Assembly: GCA_029204225.1 (NCBI GenBank)
Contig: CM055111.1
Span: 10,787,999-10,851,998, forward strand
Length of the DNA stretch: 64,000 nucleotides
Source: Diphasiastrum complanatum
Taxonomy: Eukaryota; Streptophyta; Lycopodiopsida; Lycopodiales; Lycopodiaceae
Direction of reading: 5' to 3'
Part shown: positions 1 to 11,130 of the stretch, piece by piece
Numbering within the stretch: position 1 is the first letter of the stretch
How the letters are laid out: every line of letters begins with the position of its first letter
The notes under the pieces: generated by a model
Databases searched by the model: none
What the model saw: the letters and a program-made list of their open reading frames with translations, nothing else
What the model was told of the DNA's origin: nothing
Position numbers and translations under genes: made by a program

Positions 1-443
1 CGAAAGCATAGGGTACGATCAAATCCAAATGGATCTACATCTCTTGCATACACATGCAAGATCCTACAGCTCTTGCATACATCTCTTGCATACACTACAT
101 CCGATGATATAGTGTCATAAGAGCAAAATAGTACAATCGTCTGCCAATACTATAAGTCCCTTCTAGGCCCACTAGGTAAACAGTATATTCACCTGACCAA
201 AATGATCAATCCTTAGACCATCTGGAAGCTATCAGGGAGATAAACAAACACATCCATCCATCTCTGTATCTGGTGACTGGTCCTTCAACTGCACTAAGTG
301 ATACAACACATTCGATTAGTTATGCACACCCAATAGATGAGTTGGCTAGCCACATGCATGTACAATACATTCATATATGGTAGTAGTGTTGTAGCGGATT
401 GCGAGCATGTATATACATTCATACATGGTAGTAGTGTTGCAGC
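1..443. other. Non-coding AT-rich stretch with a 48-bp direct repeat
   Basis: No coding exon was recognised on either strand. Two diverged copies of a unit with 48-bp period start at 367 and 415; both contain the words TGGTAGTAGTGTTG and GCGGAT. The rest is unremarkable A+T-rich DNA. It may be part of the long intron 7 or the 3' flank of the minus-strand ASNSD1-like gene. Confidence 0.5.
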
Positions 444-735
444 GGATCGCGATCCCCTACAACAGCAATCTGGAACGAGTGTTCGAGATCACTATTTTTT
501 TAATTAAAAAATTTAAGACAACTGAAAAAAAACACTAAATAGCCTTAAAAAAAACCTAAATAGGAGTAGAAAAAAAATTTACAAATTGCCTATACAAATT
601 CACACAAAAAGAAAGTGTAAATTTTCTTTTTTTGGAAAAAAATTCAAAAAAAAAAAACATAAGTGCACATTCTGAGAAACCCTAATGGGATTTCCAGGAT
701 CACGTTTTGGAACGCGTTCTAGATCGCAATGTGCA
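444..735. repeat. Short element bounded by two palindrome-rich clusters
   Basis: The left cluster holds the perfect 12-bp palindrome GGATCGCGATCC (444-455), followed by GGAACGAGTGTTCGAGATC. The right cluster (about 695-735) holds the related string GGAACGCGTTCTAGATCGC in the same orientation. The 200 bases between them are almost pure A/T with several A-runs. It has no ORF. The architecture resembles the other palindromic clusters in this window, but the borders are not proven here. Confidence 0.35.
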
Positions 736-2081
736 TCTACGCATGCTAGATTATTCACACTTAATGCCTACATCTAATAACATAGAGAAAATGATGTGGA
801 GTACCAAATAAACAAAAACCTTACCATTATCAAAATATAGATAGATAATAATGTGAAACTTTCCCCATGTGTGTCAATATCCAAACATCTAATGTGTGTA
901 TCACGTTTGTCAAAAATATCTAAGTGAACTGGGGTATCACAATCAAGGAGGATAAAATTATATATATTGTGCAACCGAATATCTGACAAGAACTAACGCG
1001 TTGGAAGCGGGGGTTGGACGTGGACGCCTCAGAGGTGCGTCCGAGGGTGGAGACGTCTGGCATTTTCTAATTTTTTTTTTTTCAGAAAAAAAAAAATACA
1101 GGCCCCTTCCCTCACTGTCCCACATCCCCAAAACGAAATAAAAACAATTTTCCTCCCCCTGCCCCCCCCCCCCGGGGAATTAAATATCAAAGGGTGTCTG
1201 ACACCCACCTGCCCCCTCCTGTTAAAAAAAAGAAAAAAGGTACCCAAAAGAATTTGCAACAAACCTAACCACTGCCCATGCCTCCCATAACTGAGATACC
1301 ACAGAATCGTGCATGAAAGAGCAAACAATTTATATTTTTTGAGTCCAGAGAGCATTGTCTCGTGGTCTAGCTATCTCTGTCTCTCTTACGGATCTATATT
1401 ATACTACTATATAAATATATAAATACAGGTCATTGATGCGCTCCCCGGATGAACTTCAACAGCTTACTGATTACTTATGCTCCACAGTGTCATTCAACAT
1501 AGGGAAGTATTAGACCTACACAACAGTACTATGGCCTATATGATGAGATAGGTTTAGGGTTTTGGAACGAACTCCAACAGCAACACTAAAAGGAAACAGG
1601 AATTCTGTCACTGCTGCAGCAAAACAGAATGGGGTGATCGGATCGTAGGATGAGATTTTTTGAGAGCATAAGGTCCTTGTGCTTTTGACCAATTCTGAAT
1701 GCTCGGGAAATTGCATGTCGTGCCACAGCATGAATCCTCCAAATTTACTTTACTCAAACGACAAACTAATCTAAGGACAGACAGGGATCAATACATATCC
1801 CTGTCAATGAGACCTCTAGCTTCATTCTGTTATTTGTACACGTCTTCTCAGGTAATCCAAGTGCCTTATGCTTTACGGGCATAAGTTTCAAAAAATTTGT
1901 GAAGTCACAAATACCAGGCAAGTTTTCTGGAACTTCTCCTTTATCCTAGCTAACAAAGTCTCCTTTGTCCAAGGACCGTTATCCAAGGTTTAGGGTCAGG
2001 GAATTGTCATTTTGCATAGTCAAAATCGAAGCTTCCTCTCATTCAACTACTTCAGCTAAGATCCAATAGCTTGAAAGTCAA
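736..2081. other. Intergenic or intronic stretch without a recognised gene
   Basis: Only short chance ORFs with no family resemblance were seen. A small GGACGC/GCGTCC-rich patch lies at about 1012-1050 and is followed by a T-run and an A-run (1069-1095). It resembles the larger cluster at 2990-3120. A C-run sits at 1163-1175. No promoter or RNA gene could be supported. Confidence 0.4.
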
Positions 2082-2570
2082 GTGGAACAGCATCATACCT
2101 TTGTCCGATCCTGGGCAGATGTGCTTAAAAGTCCTAATACTATTGTTCTACCACCTCCTTCTTTTATCTCAGCTACGTTCACCGAGAGCCGTTTGCAAGA
2201 GCAAAAGGCTCTTAATGTACGAACTCCCATGATGTTGTTGGTGAAGCTAAAAAGTTTCTTGAAGAGAGTCTTCAACACCACGACAAAGATATGGATACTG
2301 CATGGCAGCCTAAGAGAGATCCAGGTACTCTTGTTATACGCTTTGCATCTTCCCCTGGTCGTCATGCAGCGCTAGGGAAGAGATCTACACTGCGGGGCAC
2401 CACGATATACCTGGATGAAGACCTTACTTTCATTCAGGTTCAAGAACGGAAGAAAGCAAACAGGAGGCTCTAACGAATGGAAAGCGGTTGATCTACAGGG
2501 ATGGTATCATTCGTTTCGTAGATATTAAACCTGCTGCTATTAATGAGATATTTGAGACTGTTCAGAGTTA
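2082..2570 (+). pseudogene. LINE ORF1-like fragment, frameshifted
   Basis: A reading with SWADV, then TESRLQEQKALN, then a Lys/Glu-rich stretch, then LDEDLTF followed by an Arg/Lys-rich helix and NGKRLIYRDG, resembles the C-terminal part of a LINE ORF1 nucleic-acid-binding protein. It needs two frame changes, near 2228 and near 2465, and ends at a TAG at 2568-2570. The reverse transcriptase ORF that should follow is absent; the sequence passes straight into an untranslated 3' end with a simple-repeat tail. The family call rests on motif resemblance only. Confidence 0.5.
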
Positions 2571-2966
<396 letters not shown>

Positions 2967-2989
2967 CGCGCGTTTTAGGGGTCCTGAAC

Positions 2990-3120
2990 GCGTCCGACCC
3001 CCGGACGCGGGGTCAGACACGTCCATTCTTTTTTTTTTTTGGACGCTGGAGCGTCCGCGTCCGGGGGTCGGACGCATCTGGGTCTGGGCGCCGGACGCGG
3101 ACGCCAAAAGGCTGCGTCCG
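2990..3120. repeat. GGACGC palindrome cluster with a 21-bp perfect inverted repeat
   Basis: The arms at 2990-3010 and 3055-3075 are exact reverse complements of 21 bases (core GCGTCCGACCCCCGGACGC). They flank a 12-T run at 3029-3040. Further GGACGC/GCGTCC words continue to about 3120. RNA or single-stranded DNA of this segment would fold into a strong hairpin. It is one of several clusters of this type in the window. Confidence 0.7.
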
Positions 3121-3711
3121 CCCCGAACCCTCATGTCTGAGTTACTAACGGCACACATTACTTAACCGTGATGATGGTGCACAAAAGAATGAAGTGGGCC
3201 TGCTTAAAGATGATCTCCACAACCACCAAACAAGCATCTTGAAAACTCTATCTTGAGAAGGCCCAACCCATAAAGATGTTTGTACGCTTCCAATAAGGAA
3301 TAGCTCAATGTTGCAAAATGATAAACATGTCTAGCTAGGTTGGGCCAATTGCATTGCAGTGGTTATTAATCACCGCTATTGCTTGGAGTGGACCAACTCT
3401 TGAGTCTCTAGTAACCAATGCATCCAAGGTCTTGTTAAGTCTGAAACTCCCTCGTAGCAGCATCAATTGTTCTAGAAAAATAGCCTACCCTCTTATTCAT
3501 GTGGGCAAAAAATAATTAATTCTGCAAATTATTGCTCAATTGAAAAATCAAAAATCAATGAGAAAATTGATAGATCGTCACACATTACTTTAAAGAGGTC
3601 TTCAACCTTTGACTACCAACAATTTAGAGTCTACACAAATGCACTCGAACTCTACGGATAGATCCCATAGAGTTGTATTAGGTGAGGAACAGCTTTCATC
3701 TTTCCAAGTGT
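3121..3711. other. No recognised gene
   Basis: Both strands were examined; only short ORFs without family resemblance were seen. The DNA is ordinary A+T-rich sequence. It is the pre-insertion flank of the Ty3 element that follows and resumes at 10425 after that element. Confidence 0.5.
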
Positions 3712-3716
3712 TTAAC
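3712..3716. repeat. Target site duplication, left copy (TTAAC)
   Basis: TTAAC stands directly before the 5' LTR and again at 10420-10424 directly after the 3' LTR. This fixes the element borders and the unusual AG...CT ends. Confidence 0.85.
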
Positions 3717-4167
3717 AGTTATGGACACGGCTCATTACATTCGCCATGTCCATTTACATTTACTTTACTTTATGCATAGGCAGGCTTTGGGCCCTTTTTT
3801 ATTCATTATTTGACATTTAGACTATATGGTTGGCCTTGGGCCCTATTATTGACATTTAGACCATATTATTGGCCTTGGGCCCTATGATTCACTATATTGG
3901 TTATTTGGTCATATTACTGAGAGTGGGGGCCTTCTTGGAGGGCGCACTATTTTCCCTCTCAGTTTGGCCCTAGCCACTGGAAGCTTCCTTTTAGGGCTTC
4001 CTCTTGGCTATAAGTAGGGATTCTGTGTCATTTGTTACTTGGCTTATGATATGATCTCCTTCTTTAGTCTCTTTAAGCTTTCTCTCTCCTGCTTTCTAGG
4101 GTTAAGTCTTGCTTATGTGATGCTTTCATAGACTAAATCTAGATCAACCGTGGCTACGTTCATAACT
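3717..4167 (+). repeat. 5' LTR of Ty3 family A copy 1
   Basis: 451 bp, bounded by the 7-bp inverted ends AGTTATG and CATAACT. It carries short internal repeats of the type TTGGCCTTGGGCCCTAT, a TATAAGTA promoter motif at about 4009, and pyrimidine-rich sequence before the end. The primer-binding site follows with no spacer. Confidence 0.92.
4009..4016 (+). promoter_or_regulatory. LTR TATA box
   Basis: TATAAGTA about 150 bp before the LTR end, conserved in the 3' LTR (10261) and in family A copy 2 (39567). It probably drives transcription of the element, placing the R region in the last 130 bp of the LTR. Confidence 0.5.
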
Positions 4168-4181
4168 TGATATCAGAGCAC
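4168..4181 (+). other. Primer-binding site, initiator tRNA-Met type
   Basis: TGATATCAGAGCAC immediately after the LTR is a near match to the complement of the 3' end of initiator tRNA-Met; copy 2 keeps the better TGGTATCAGAGCAC. It is the usual minus-strand primer of plant Ty3 elements. Confidence 0.8.
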
Positions 4182-5231
4182 TTTCCTGAGCATCTCCATT
4201 GAGCAGATTTTTCTCTCACAGGAGGGCGCCCATCTTCAGCTTGGATCTTCACCATTTTTCAGCCGGATCTTCAGCATTTCTCCACACTTGTCTTGCAGAT
4301 TTTCACGACGGATCGGAGGAGGACAGGCGCCCACTTGCTGCCCATTTCTAGCGCCCTCTTGCTGGCTGCCTACTGCTGCATTTTCAGCCTTTTTCCACCC
4401 CTATTTTGGGCGCCCTACTGCCTCCTATTTGCTGCCCTATTGGGCGCCCTCATGCTTGCTGACCAGCGCCCTACTGCTCCTTCCTTTGCTGAAAATTTCC
4501 GCTTTTTGCTGCCCCTATTCGCCACCTTCCATCAGCCACTCCTAGCGCCCTAACAACCCATCTTTTTGATCCAATTTTTTTTATTTTTTTTGCCGTTTAC
4601 TACCTCTCTTGGACGCCCACACTCCACCATAGCTGGCGCCCTACATCCGCCTCAATTTCAGCTCACCCTCCTACATTGCTGTCTGTGTTCGCAACACAAA
4701 CACCCCGCACAACACAAACACCCCGCACAACACAAACACCCCGGACAATACAAACACGCCTAGATGCTTAGAAAGCCACTCCCACCCAACTTCATCGCGC
4801 ATCGGGATTGCTCCCCGTCTTTATCGCAAACTTTTTTTTACCCTTGAAGGGCGATCTCTGATTTTTCAGCCTTGTTTCCTCGCTGCCCATACCTCCTTTT
4901 TGTTATCACTTCATTTCCTTGGCTGCTCCCTTTCCAGCCCCATAGTCCATTATTGTTTCCAATACTTTTACCCACCGTTTACTCCACGTTGTCCCCCCTT
5001 AGCATCTTTTTTGGAGGCTGCCCGGTACCTCGACATATCGCCGCTATTTTTCAGCTCACTTCCGGTTGCGGTTACGAGGTATTCCTTACTTAGTTGTCCT
5101 TTCCGTTCATCTTACATCGCGAGTTCTATTGTGTCTTTTCATTGGCGTGCCTGTTGTGACGACTTATGTCCTCTCCTTCAGTTCGTCGAATTGTTTAGCA
5201 CATTTCTTTTCTCGCTTACTTTTTCTTCCTC
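4182..5231 (+). other. Untranslated leader of Ty3 family A with repeated GCGCC words
   Basis: About 1 kb, pyrimidine-rich, without a long conserved ORF. GGCGCC occurs at about 4225, 4326, 4409, 4443 and 4635, and AGCGCC three more times. An 18-bp unit (CAACACAAACACCCCGCA) is repeated about four times at 4692-4759. Such palindromic words in a retroelement leader could serve RNA dimerisation or packaging; that is inference. Confidence 0.55.
4692..4759 (+). repeat. 18-bp tandem repeat, about 4 copies
   Basis: The unit CAACACAAACACCCCGCA is repeated in tandem; the last copies have drifted. It lies inside the leader of Ty3 family A copy 1. Confidence 0.8.
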
Positions 5232-6760
5232 ATGGCTAGCTCACCCACTAAACCTGCAAGTCATTCCGGACCTTTAGATGAACAGTTTGCTGATATGCGT
5301 GACTCTCTTACTCTCCTCAGTAGTCGTTTCGACCAAATGATGACCGGTTTTACCACTCTACAGACCGGCTTTGCCACTATCCAGTCACAGATTGATTCCT
5401 TACAGCCACATGGACCTGGCAAAGCCGCTGTTCATTCATAATTTGGGTCTCCATTTGGACTTCCATCCTCGTCTACTTCCTTTGGCGGTGGGCCTCATTT
5501 TCCACCTAACCCACCACCCGGTTTTCCACGTCCTACAGCTCCTGAGTCACATTTTCCACGACATCTAGCTCCTGAGCCACATTTTGCTCGAGATTTTCGT
5601 GATCGGGTACAGCTTGCCACCTATTCTGGTTCCTCTGACGGGAACTTGTTAGAGAATTGGTTTGCAAAGCTTGATACTTATTTTCAAATTTACCCTAAGA
5701 CTGATCCTCAGAAGATCCAGTTAGCCGCCTTACATTTAGATGGACGTGCTGCCACTTGGTGGAGAGTCTACCGACTTGACCCTGATCGGGACGGTCTCCA
5801 ATTATGGCCTACATTTCGTCGTAATCTTCGTCATGCTATGATTGACCCTCAGTGGCTGAGCCACCAACGTGATATATTCCGTAGTCTTACTCAGACTGGT
5901 GATCTTTCTTCCTATACAAATCAGTTTATGGACCTTTCCTACCTCTTTACAGATCTTCAGCCCACCGAGCTTATTTCTCGCTACATTGCTGGACTTCGTG
6001 GTGCTCTCCGATACGATGTCTCTTCTTTCCGTCCACCCACACTTGTTGAGGCCATGTCCCTTGCTAGTACTTTATAGCATAAGTACTCTGATCCTGCTCC
6101 CTTTCGCTTTTCCCGACCCCATCCATCTCTTTCACCTCTACCATCTCCGGCCCCATCTGCCCCATCCACTATCGTCCCGACCTCTTCTTTTACTTCTCCC
6201 GCTCCTCGCCCTCCGCCTCCTCGTCCTGCTTTTGTCTGACGTTACACGTCTGCAGAGTTCGCTGACATTCAGCAGAAGCGTCTTTGCTTTCGTTGTAAGA
6301 GTCCTGACCACATTGCCCGTGATTGCCGCCAGCCCCTACCTACTTCTACTGCTGTTTTCTACCATGAGGGCACTACCCCAGATGAGTCCGATATCTACAT
6401 TCATATATCTGATGAGCCTGATCTATCTCCTGAGCCTTCTACTGATTTACTTCCTGCTACTTGCCATGCTCAGCTTGCTTATGCTACCTGGACAGAGTGC
6501 CCCGGTCCTTGCTCCATTCGGCTACGTGCGCGCATTACTGGTCGTGAGTACATTGCTTGAGTTGATACCGGCAGCACTCATTCCTTTATCAGCAGTTATG
6601 TTCTCAGCCGGATACGCGCTTCACCTATTCCTGCTCCACAGCCTCTCACAGTCGAGGTTGCCAGTTCTCACTCATTTCCTAGTTCTCAGATGTTTCAGGG
6701 ATTATCCTACCGCATTGGTGATTTTTCTGGACAGGCAGATCTTTATATCATTCCTCCGCT
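5232..6760 (+). pseudogene. gag and protease of Ty3 family A copy 1, broken
   Basis: One frame starting at ATG 5232 carries, in order, an N-terminal region, the capsid (about 5600-6070; LENWFAKLDTYF, ATWWRVY), a Pro/Ser-rich linker, a CCHC zinc knuckle at about 6285-6330 ([14 protein letters not shown]) and an aspartic protease motif [11 protein letters not shown] at 6561-6593. In-frame stops occur at 5439 (TAA), 6075 (TAG), 6237 (TGA) and 6558 (TGA). Near 6752 a small deletion shifts the frame into that of the RT. Copy 2 reads through the 5439 site, showing that this stop is a mutation; at 6237 the expected codon would be CGA, which suggests C-to-T decay. Confidence 0.88.
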
Positions 6761-9700
6761 ATGACCTTATCCTTGGTGCTTATTGGTTTGCTTCATTGGG
6801 AGCGGTTACTTTGGACCTGGCTCAGCAGACACTGACATTTGTTCATGATGCAGTGACCCACTCACTTGCTGGTGTTGATTCTCAGGCAGATTTCCAGCTG
6901 ATCAGCGGGAAGCAGTTTATCCGCAGCCTACCTAAGGCTCATTGTGCAGCTTTATTATGTGTTCAGCGTGCTGCAGCAGATTCTCCAGTGACTACCTCTC
7001 CTCCAGCAGCTGTTCCTCAGGTGATCTCTGACTTATTACATCAATATGCATTTGTCTTTTCAGAACCTACGACGCTACCACCATTACGTGATGTGAACCA
7101 CCATATTGATTTGCGTCCTGGTTCTGCTCCTCCCTCCCGGCCTCCTTACCGTATGTCTAAGTCTGAGCGTGATGAGATTGAGCTTCAGATTACTGCTTTA
7201 CTAGATCAGGGCCTTATTGTTCCTAGTCACAGTCCTTTTGGTGCCCCTGTTCTCCTTGTCAGTAAGAAAGATGGTTCCAAACGCCTCTGCATTGATTATC
7301 GTGCCCTCAATAAGTTGACCATCCGTAACCAGTATCCTATTCCTCACATGGATTATCTCTTTGACCAGTTAGGCACCTCTCATCTTTTCTCTAAGATAGA
7401 CTTACGTTCCGGCTATCACCAGGTTAGGATGCATCCTTCGGACGAACACAAGACTGCGTTTCGTACCCATCTTGGTTTGTATGAGTTTCGTGTTCTTCCA
7501 TTTGGTGTTACTAATGGTCCACCTACGTTCCAGAATGTGATGAATAACATCATGCATCCTCTCCTTGGTGGTTGTGTTTTAGTTTATTTTGATGATATTC
7601 TTGTTTTTAGTAAGACTCTTGATTAGCATGTGTTACATCTTTCATCTGTTTTTCAATTGCTTGTTCATCACCAGTTGTTTGCTAAACTTTCTAAGTGTTC
7701 CTTTGCTGTTGTTGAGATTGAGTTTTTAGGATTTCTCATTTGTGATGGTCGTATTCGTTTGGACCCTCATAAGGTTCGGGCAATCACTGATTGGCCTGTT
7801 CCCACAGATGTCCACCATGTTCGTATGTTTCTTGGTCTCGCTACTCACCTTCGTCGTCCTGTTCCTCACTTTGCCGCTGTGGCTGCCCCTCTTCATGCCC
7901 TTTTGAAGAAGTCTAGTGCTTTTGTTTGGACTTCTGATTGTCAGTTCGCCTTTGACACTCTTCGTCGTGCTGTTGTGGAGGCCTCTGTCCTGTGTTTACC
8001 ACAGTTTGATCAGAAATTTATTGTTGAGACCGATGCTAGTAATGTTGGTTTGGGTGCCTTGCTTCGTCAGTCTCAGTGTATTATTGCTTATGAGTCGCGT
8101 CGTTTACGCTCTTATGAGCAACGTTATTCTGTCCATGAGAAAGAGCTTCTTGCCATTATCTATGCTCTTAAGAAGTGGCGCCATTACCTGTACCGTGTTC
8201 CTTTTGATATCATTACTGATCATCAGTCCTTACGTTATCTCTTCTCCCAGCGTGATCTTAGTGATCGTCAGTTTCGTTGGTTGCAGTTTTTGCAATCTTT
8301 TGATTTTTCTGTTTTGTATCGTCCTGGTCGTGCTAACACTGCTGCTGACGCATTGTCTAGACTTCCTGCTTTATTGAATACCCTTGTTGCCACGATCCCT
8401 TCCTGGTTTGATGATCTTCCATCTGCTTATCTTACATGTTCTGATTTTCGTGATGTTTATAGTTCTGCTCCACCTATGTCGTCTTCACCTCATCAGGCTT
8501 ATTCCATTGTTGACCACCGTCTTTATCATTATGGTTCTCTTTGTATTCCTAGTTCTTTGGGTATCCGTTCTCAGTTGTTGTCAGATGCTCATTCGTCCCC
8601 AGTTGGGGGTCAATTTGGTTTTCAGAAGTCTTATGCTCGTCTTAAGGATCATTTCTATTGGCCATCCCTTAGGAAAGAGCTTGTTATACTTATTCATACC
8701 TATCCTTTCTGCTTACGTAATAAGTACTCCCGTGCTAAGTCCGCTGGTTTGCTTCTGAGTTGGCCTATTCCTCACCGCCAGTGGATTGATATTTCTATGG
8801 ACTTCATCATTGGCCTTCCCCGCACCCGTCGTGGTCACGATTCATGTATGGTGGTAGTTGACAAGTTCTCGAAACAGGCACGTTTCATACTCGTCCGCAG
8901 TACTATCACAGCAGAGCAGTGTGCACGCTTGTTCCTTTCAGAGATATTTCGGGTTTCCTCGTACTACCCTTTCTGATCAGGATAGTAAGTTTACATCATT
9001 GTTCTGGACAGAGCTTATGCGTATATTAGATGTACAGCTTTTTATGGGGTCTGCTTATCATTCTACTTCTGATGGGCTGAGGTCCTTAACAGGATCCTTG
9101 AGGATTATTTGCGCCATTTTGTTACTCCTTCAGGGAAGGATTGGGATCAGCACTTATGTTTGGCAGAGTATAGCTATAACAGTTCTGTTAGTACCAGCAC
9201 CGGCGTTGCACCATTTTTATTATCTCATGGTTATGCACCTCTTTTACCTGGTATTCCTCTTCCTCCCGAGGATACACCTGTGACACTGTCTTCATTTCTA
9301 TCAGGTCCTCGCGAGCTTATTCTCCAGGCCAGTTCCCATTTGCAGCAGGTCCAGCAGCGTTATCAGGCTTCAGTTGATCGTCATCGACGTCATGTTGAGT
9401 TTCATGTTGGTGATATGGTATATCTATGCCTACGGTTTGCACGTCATCATTTTATTCAGGGCCATGCTTCTACTGAGAAGCTTGCACCACGTTATTATGG
9501 GCCTTATTGTATATTGGAGGTTCTCAGTCCAGTTACATATCGTCTTCAGCTTCCTGCTTCCACACGTGCCTGTGATATATTCCATGTCAGTTTATTATGT
9601 ACTGCTATTGAGGATGATGCTCCTCGTGATGCTGAGTTTCCTACTGCACCGGATCTCTTTCCTTTATTACCTGCTGCTATCCTTCAGGTGCATTTGCATC

Positions 9701-9924
9701 ATAGTCGACGCCGCCGGCAGATTCAGTTCCTAGTCCAGTGGGATGGTCGTCCTGTTGAGGAGGCCACATGGGAGCCTATTGATGTCTTTTATCATACACC
9801 GTCACTTGCGGATCAGGCTCGTGCTCTTGTCGCACTTGTTGATTCCTCTACATCAGCTATTGCTCCAGTTGTTACTACACCAGATGTTGTTCCAGTTGAT
9901 CCTCCAAGGCTTGCTGTTACTTGA
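6761..9924 (+). pseudogene. pol (RT, RNase H, integrase, chromodomain) of Ty3 family A copy 1, broken
   Basis: The RT spans about 7090-7625, with [27 protein letters not shown] and VYFDDILVF. RNase H follows at about 7990-8360 (VETDASNVGLGALL). The integrase has its HHCC region at about 8590-8720 and catalytic motifs SMDF and LSDQDSKF. The C-terminal chromodomain lies at about 9660-9800 (LVQWDGRPVEEATWEP). A TAG at 7624-7626 replaces the GAG seen in copy 2. A frameshift lies near 8955, and a 4-nt deletion near 9079 removes the segment carrying the third catalytic acidic residue. The last stop is at 9922-9924. Confidence 0.9.
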
Positions 9925-9958
9925 TCCAGTCCTTTATGGCAGTTGGGTCTTATTTTTG

Positions 9959-9968
9959 TGTCGGGGAG
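9959..9968 (+). other. Polypurine tract of Ty3 family A copy 1
   Basis: The short G-rich stretch TGTCGGGGAG directly before the 3' LTR is in the right place for plus-strand priming. The same sequence precedes the 3' LTR of copy 2. Confidence 0.6.
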
Positions 9969-10419
9969 AGTTATGGACTCGGCTCATTACATTCGCCATG
10001 TCCATTTACATTTACTTTACTTTATGCATAGGCAGGCTTTGGGCCCTTTTTTATTCATTATTTGACATTTAGACTATATGGTTGGCCTTGGGCCCTATTA
10101 TTGACATTTAGACCATATTATTGGCCTTGGGCCCTATGATTCACTATATTGGTTATTTGGTCATATTACTGAGAGTGGGGGCCTTCTTGGAGAGCGCACT
10201 ATTTTCCCTCTCAGTTTGGCCCTAGCCACTGGAAGCTTCCTTTTAGGGCTTCCTCTTGGCTATAAGTAGGGATTCTGTGTCATTTGTTACTTGGCTTATG
10301 ATATGATCTCCTTCTTTAGTCTCTTTAAGCTTTCTCTCTCCTGCTTTCTAAGGTTAAGTCTTGCTTATGTGATGCTTTCATAGACTAAATCTAGATCAGC
10401 CATGGCTACGTTCATAACT
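9969..10419 (+). repeat. 3' LTR of Ty3 family A copy 1
   Basis: 451 bp, same length as the 5' LTR and different at about five positions, four of them transitions. It ends CATAACT and is followed by the TTAAC target duplication. Confidence 0.92.
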
Positions 10420-10424
10420 TTAAC

Positions 10425-11130
10425 CACCAACTACAAAGTAGATTCTTGATTTTTTTTAATAGGTCAAATCAAAAGTCTTTTGAAGAAACATATTGCGATT
10501 GTTGTCTACCTTGAGAAGAGCTCCAATTTGCAAATGATACATCACCAAGGTTGATGGATTTGAATTTAAGATAAACCTTCAATTTTAAACCTTGCCCAAT
10601 TCAAAGAAATTTAAATTGGAGTATGTCCAGTATTTTGAATATTCCACACTTAAAATAAAGAATGTTGCCCAACAGTCAAATAAAGAATTATCAATATTAT
10701 TGTGCCCAACCATGTAAGAAGGTACGATATTGAATTTAGTCTAAGTAACAAGAACCATGATTTGAATGATGGCTTCTTTCAACTAATCTATTTGATGTGC
10801 TAACAACCAAGGATTTAGTGACAAATGATATGAAATCGAAATTTTCTTTCAATATAGCAAAAAAAATTGTGACAATGCATATAGACCAAGGAATCCCTAT
10901 AGAAGCTAGATATTTAAGATGTGGTAAAATTAATTCCTTTTGAGCTATTGATTACATTGCCTTTTAAGCAAGGCCACAATTAGTTGATTGCATGGTTGCA
11001 TATGTTAGGTCATCATACAACTCCTTATGAAAATGCATGCATCTCTTATAGTGAAAATTCTAACTTCTCTACATTTCTCACTATTTAGAACAGGCCTGTA
11101 TTGTTCATTCCTGAACACATACACCAAGAA
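10425..11130. other. No recognised gene; probable intron 7 or 3' flank
   Basis: A+T-rich DNA with short chance ORFs only. It continues the sequence interrupted at 3716. On the gene model it lies downstream of exon 7 of the minus-strand ASNSD1-like gene, but no further exon was found in it. Confidence 0.45.

Larger units (their letters stand above)
3717..10419 (+). mobile_element. Ty3/gypsy chromovirus, family A copy 1, full length but defective
   Basis: Two 451-bp LTRs enclose gag, protease, RT, RNase H, integrase and a C-terminal chromodomain. The 5-bp target duplication TTAAC is present at 3712-3716 and 10420-10424. The LTRs begin AGTTATG and end CATAACT, so the termini are AG...CT instead of TG...CA. 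The LTRs differ at about 5 of 451 positions, yet the coding region has at least four stops and one frameshift in gag-protease, plus a stop and two frameshifts further on. It cannot encode a working polyprotein and was probably moved in trans. Confidence 0.93.

Noticed and set aside
4692-4759. CRISPR-like short regular repeats
   Set aside because: Tandem repeat without spacers inside a retroelement leader in a plant genome.
5869-6760. Long hydrophobic Leu-rich reading frame at the start of the Ty3 copy 1 pol frame
   Set aside because: It is the wrong frame over gag and protease; the real gag frame is one base away, with knuckle and protease motifs.
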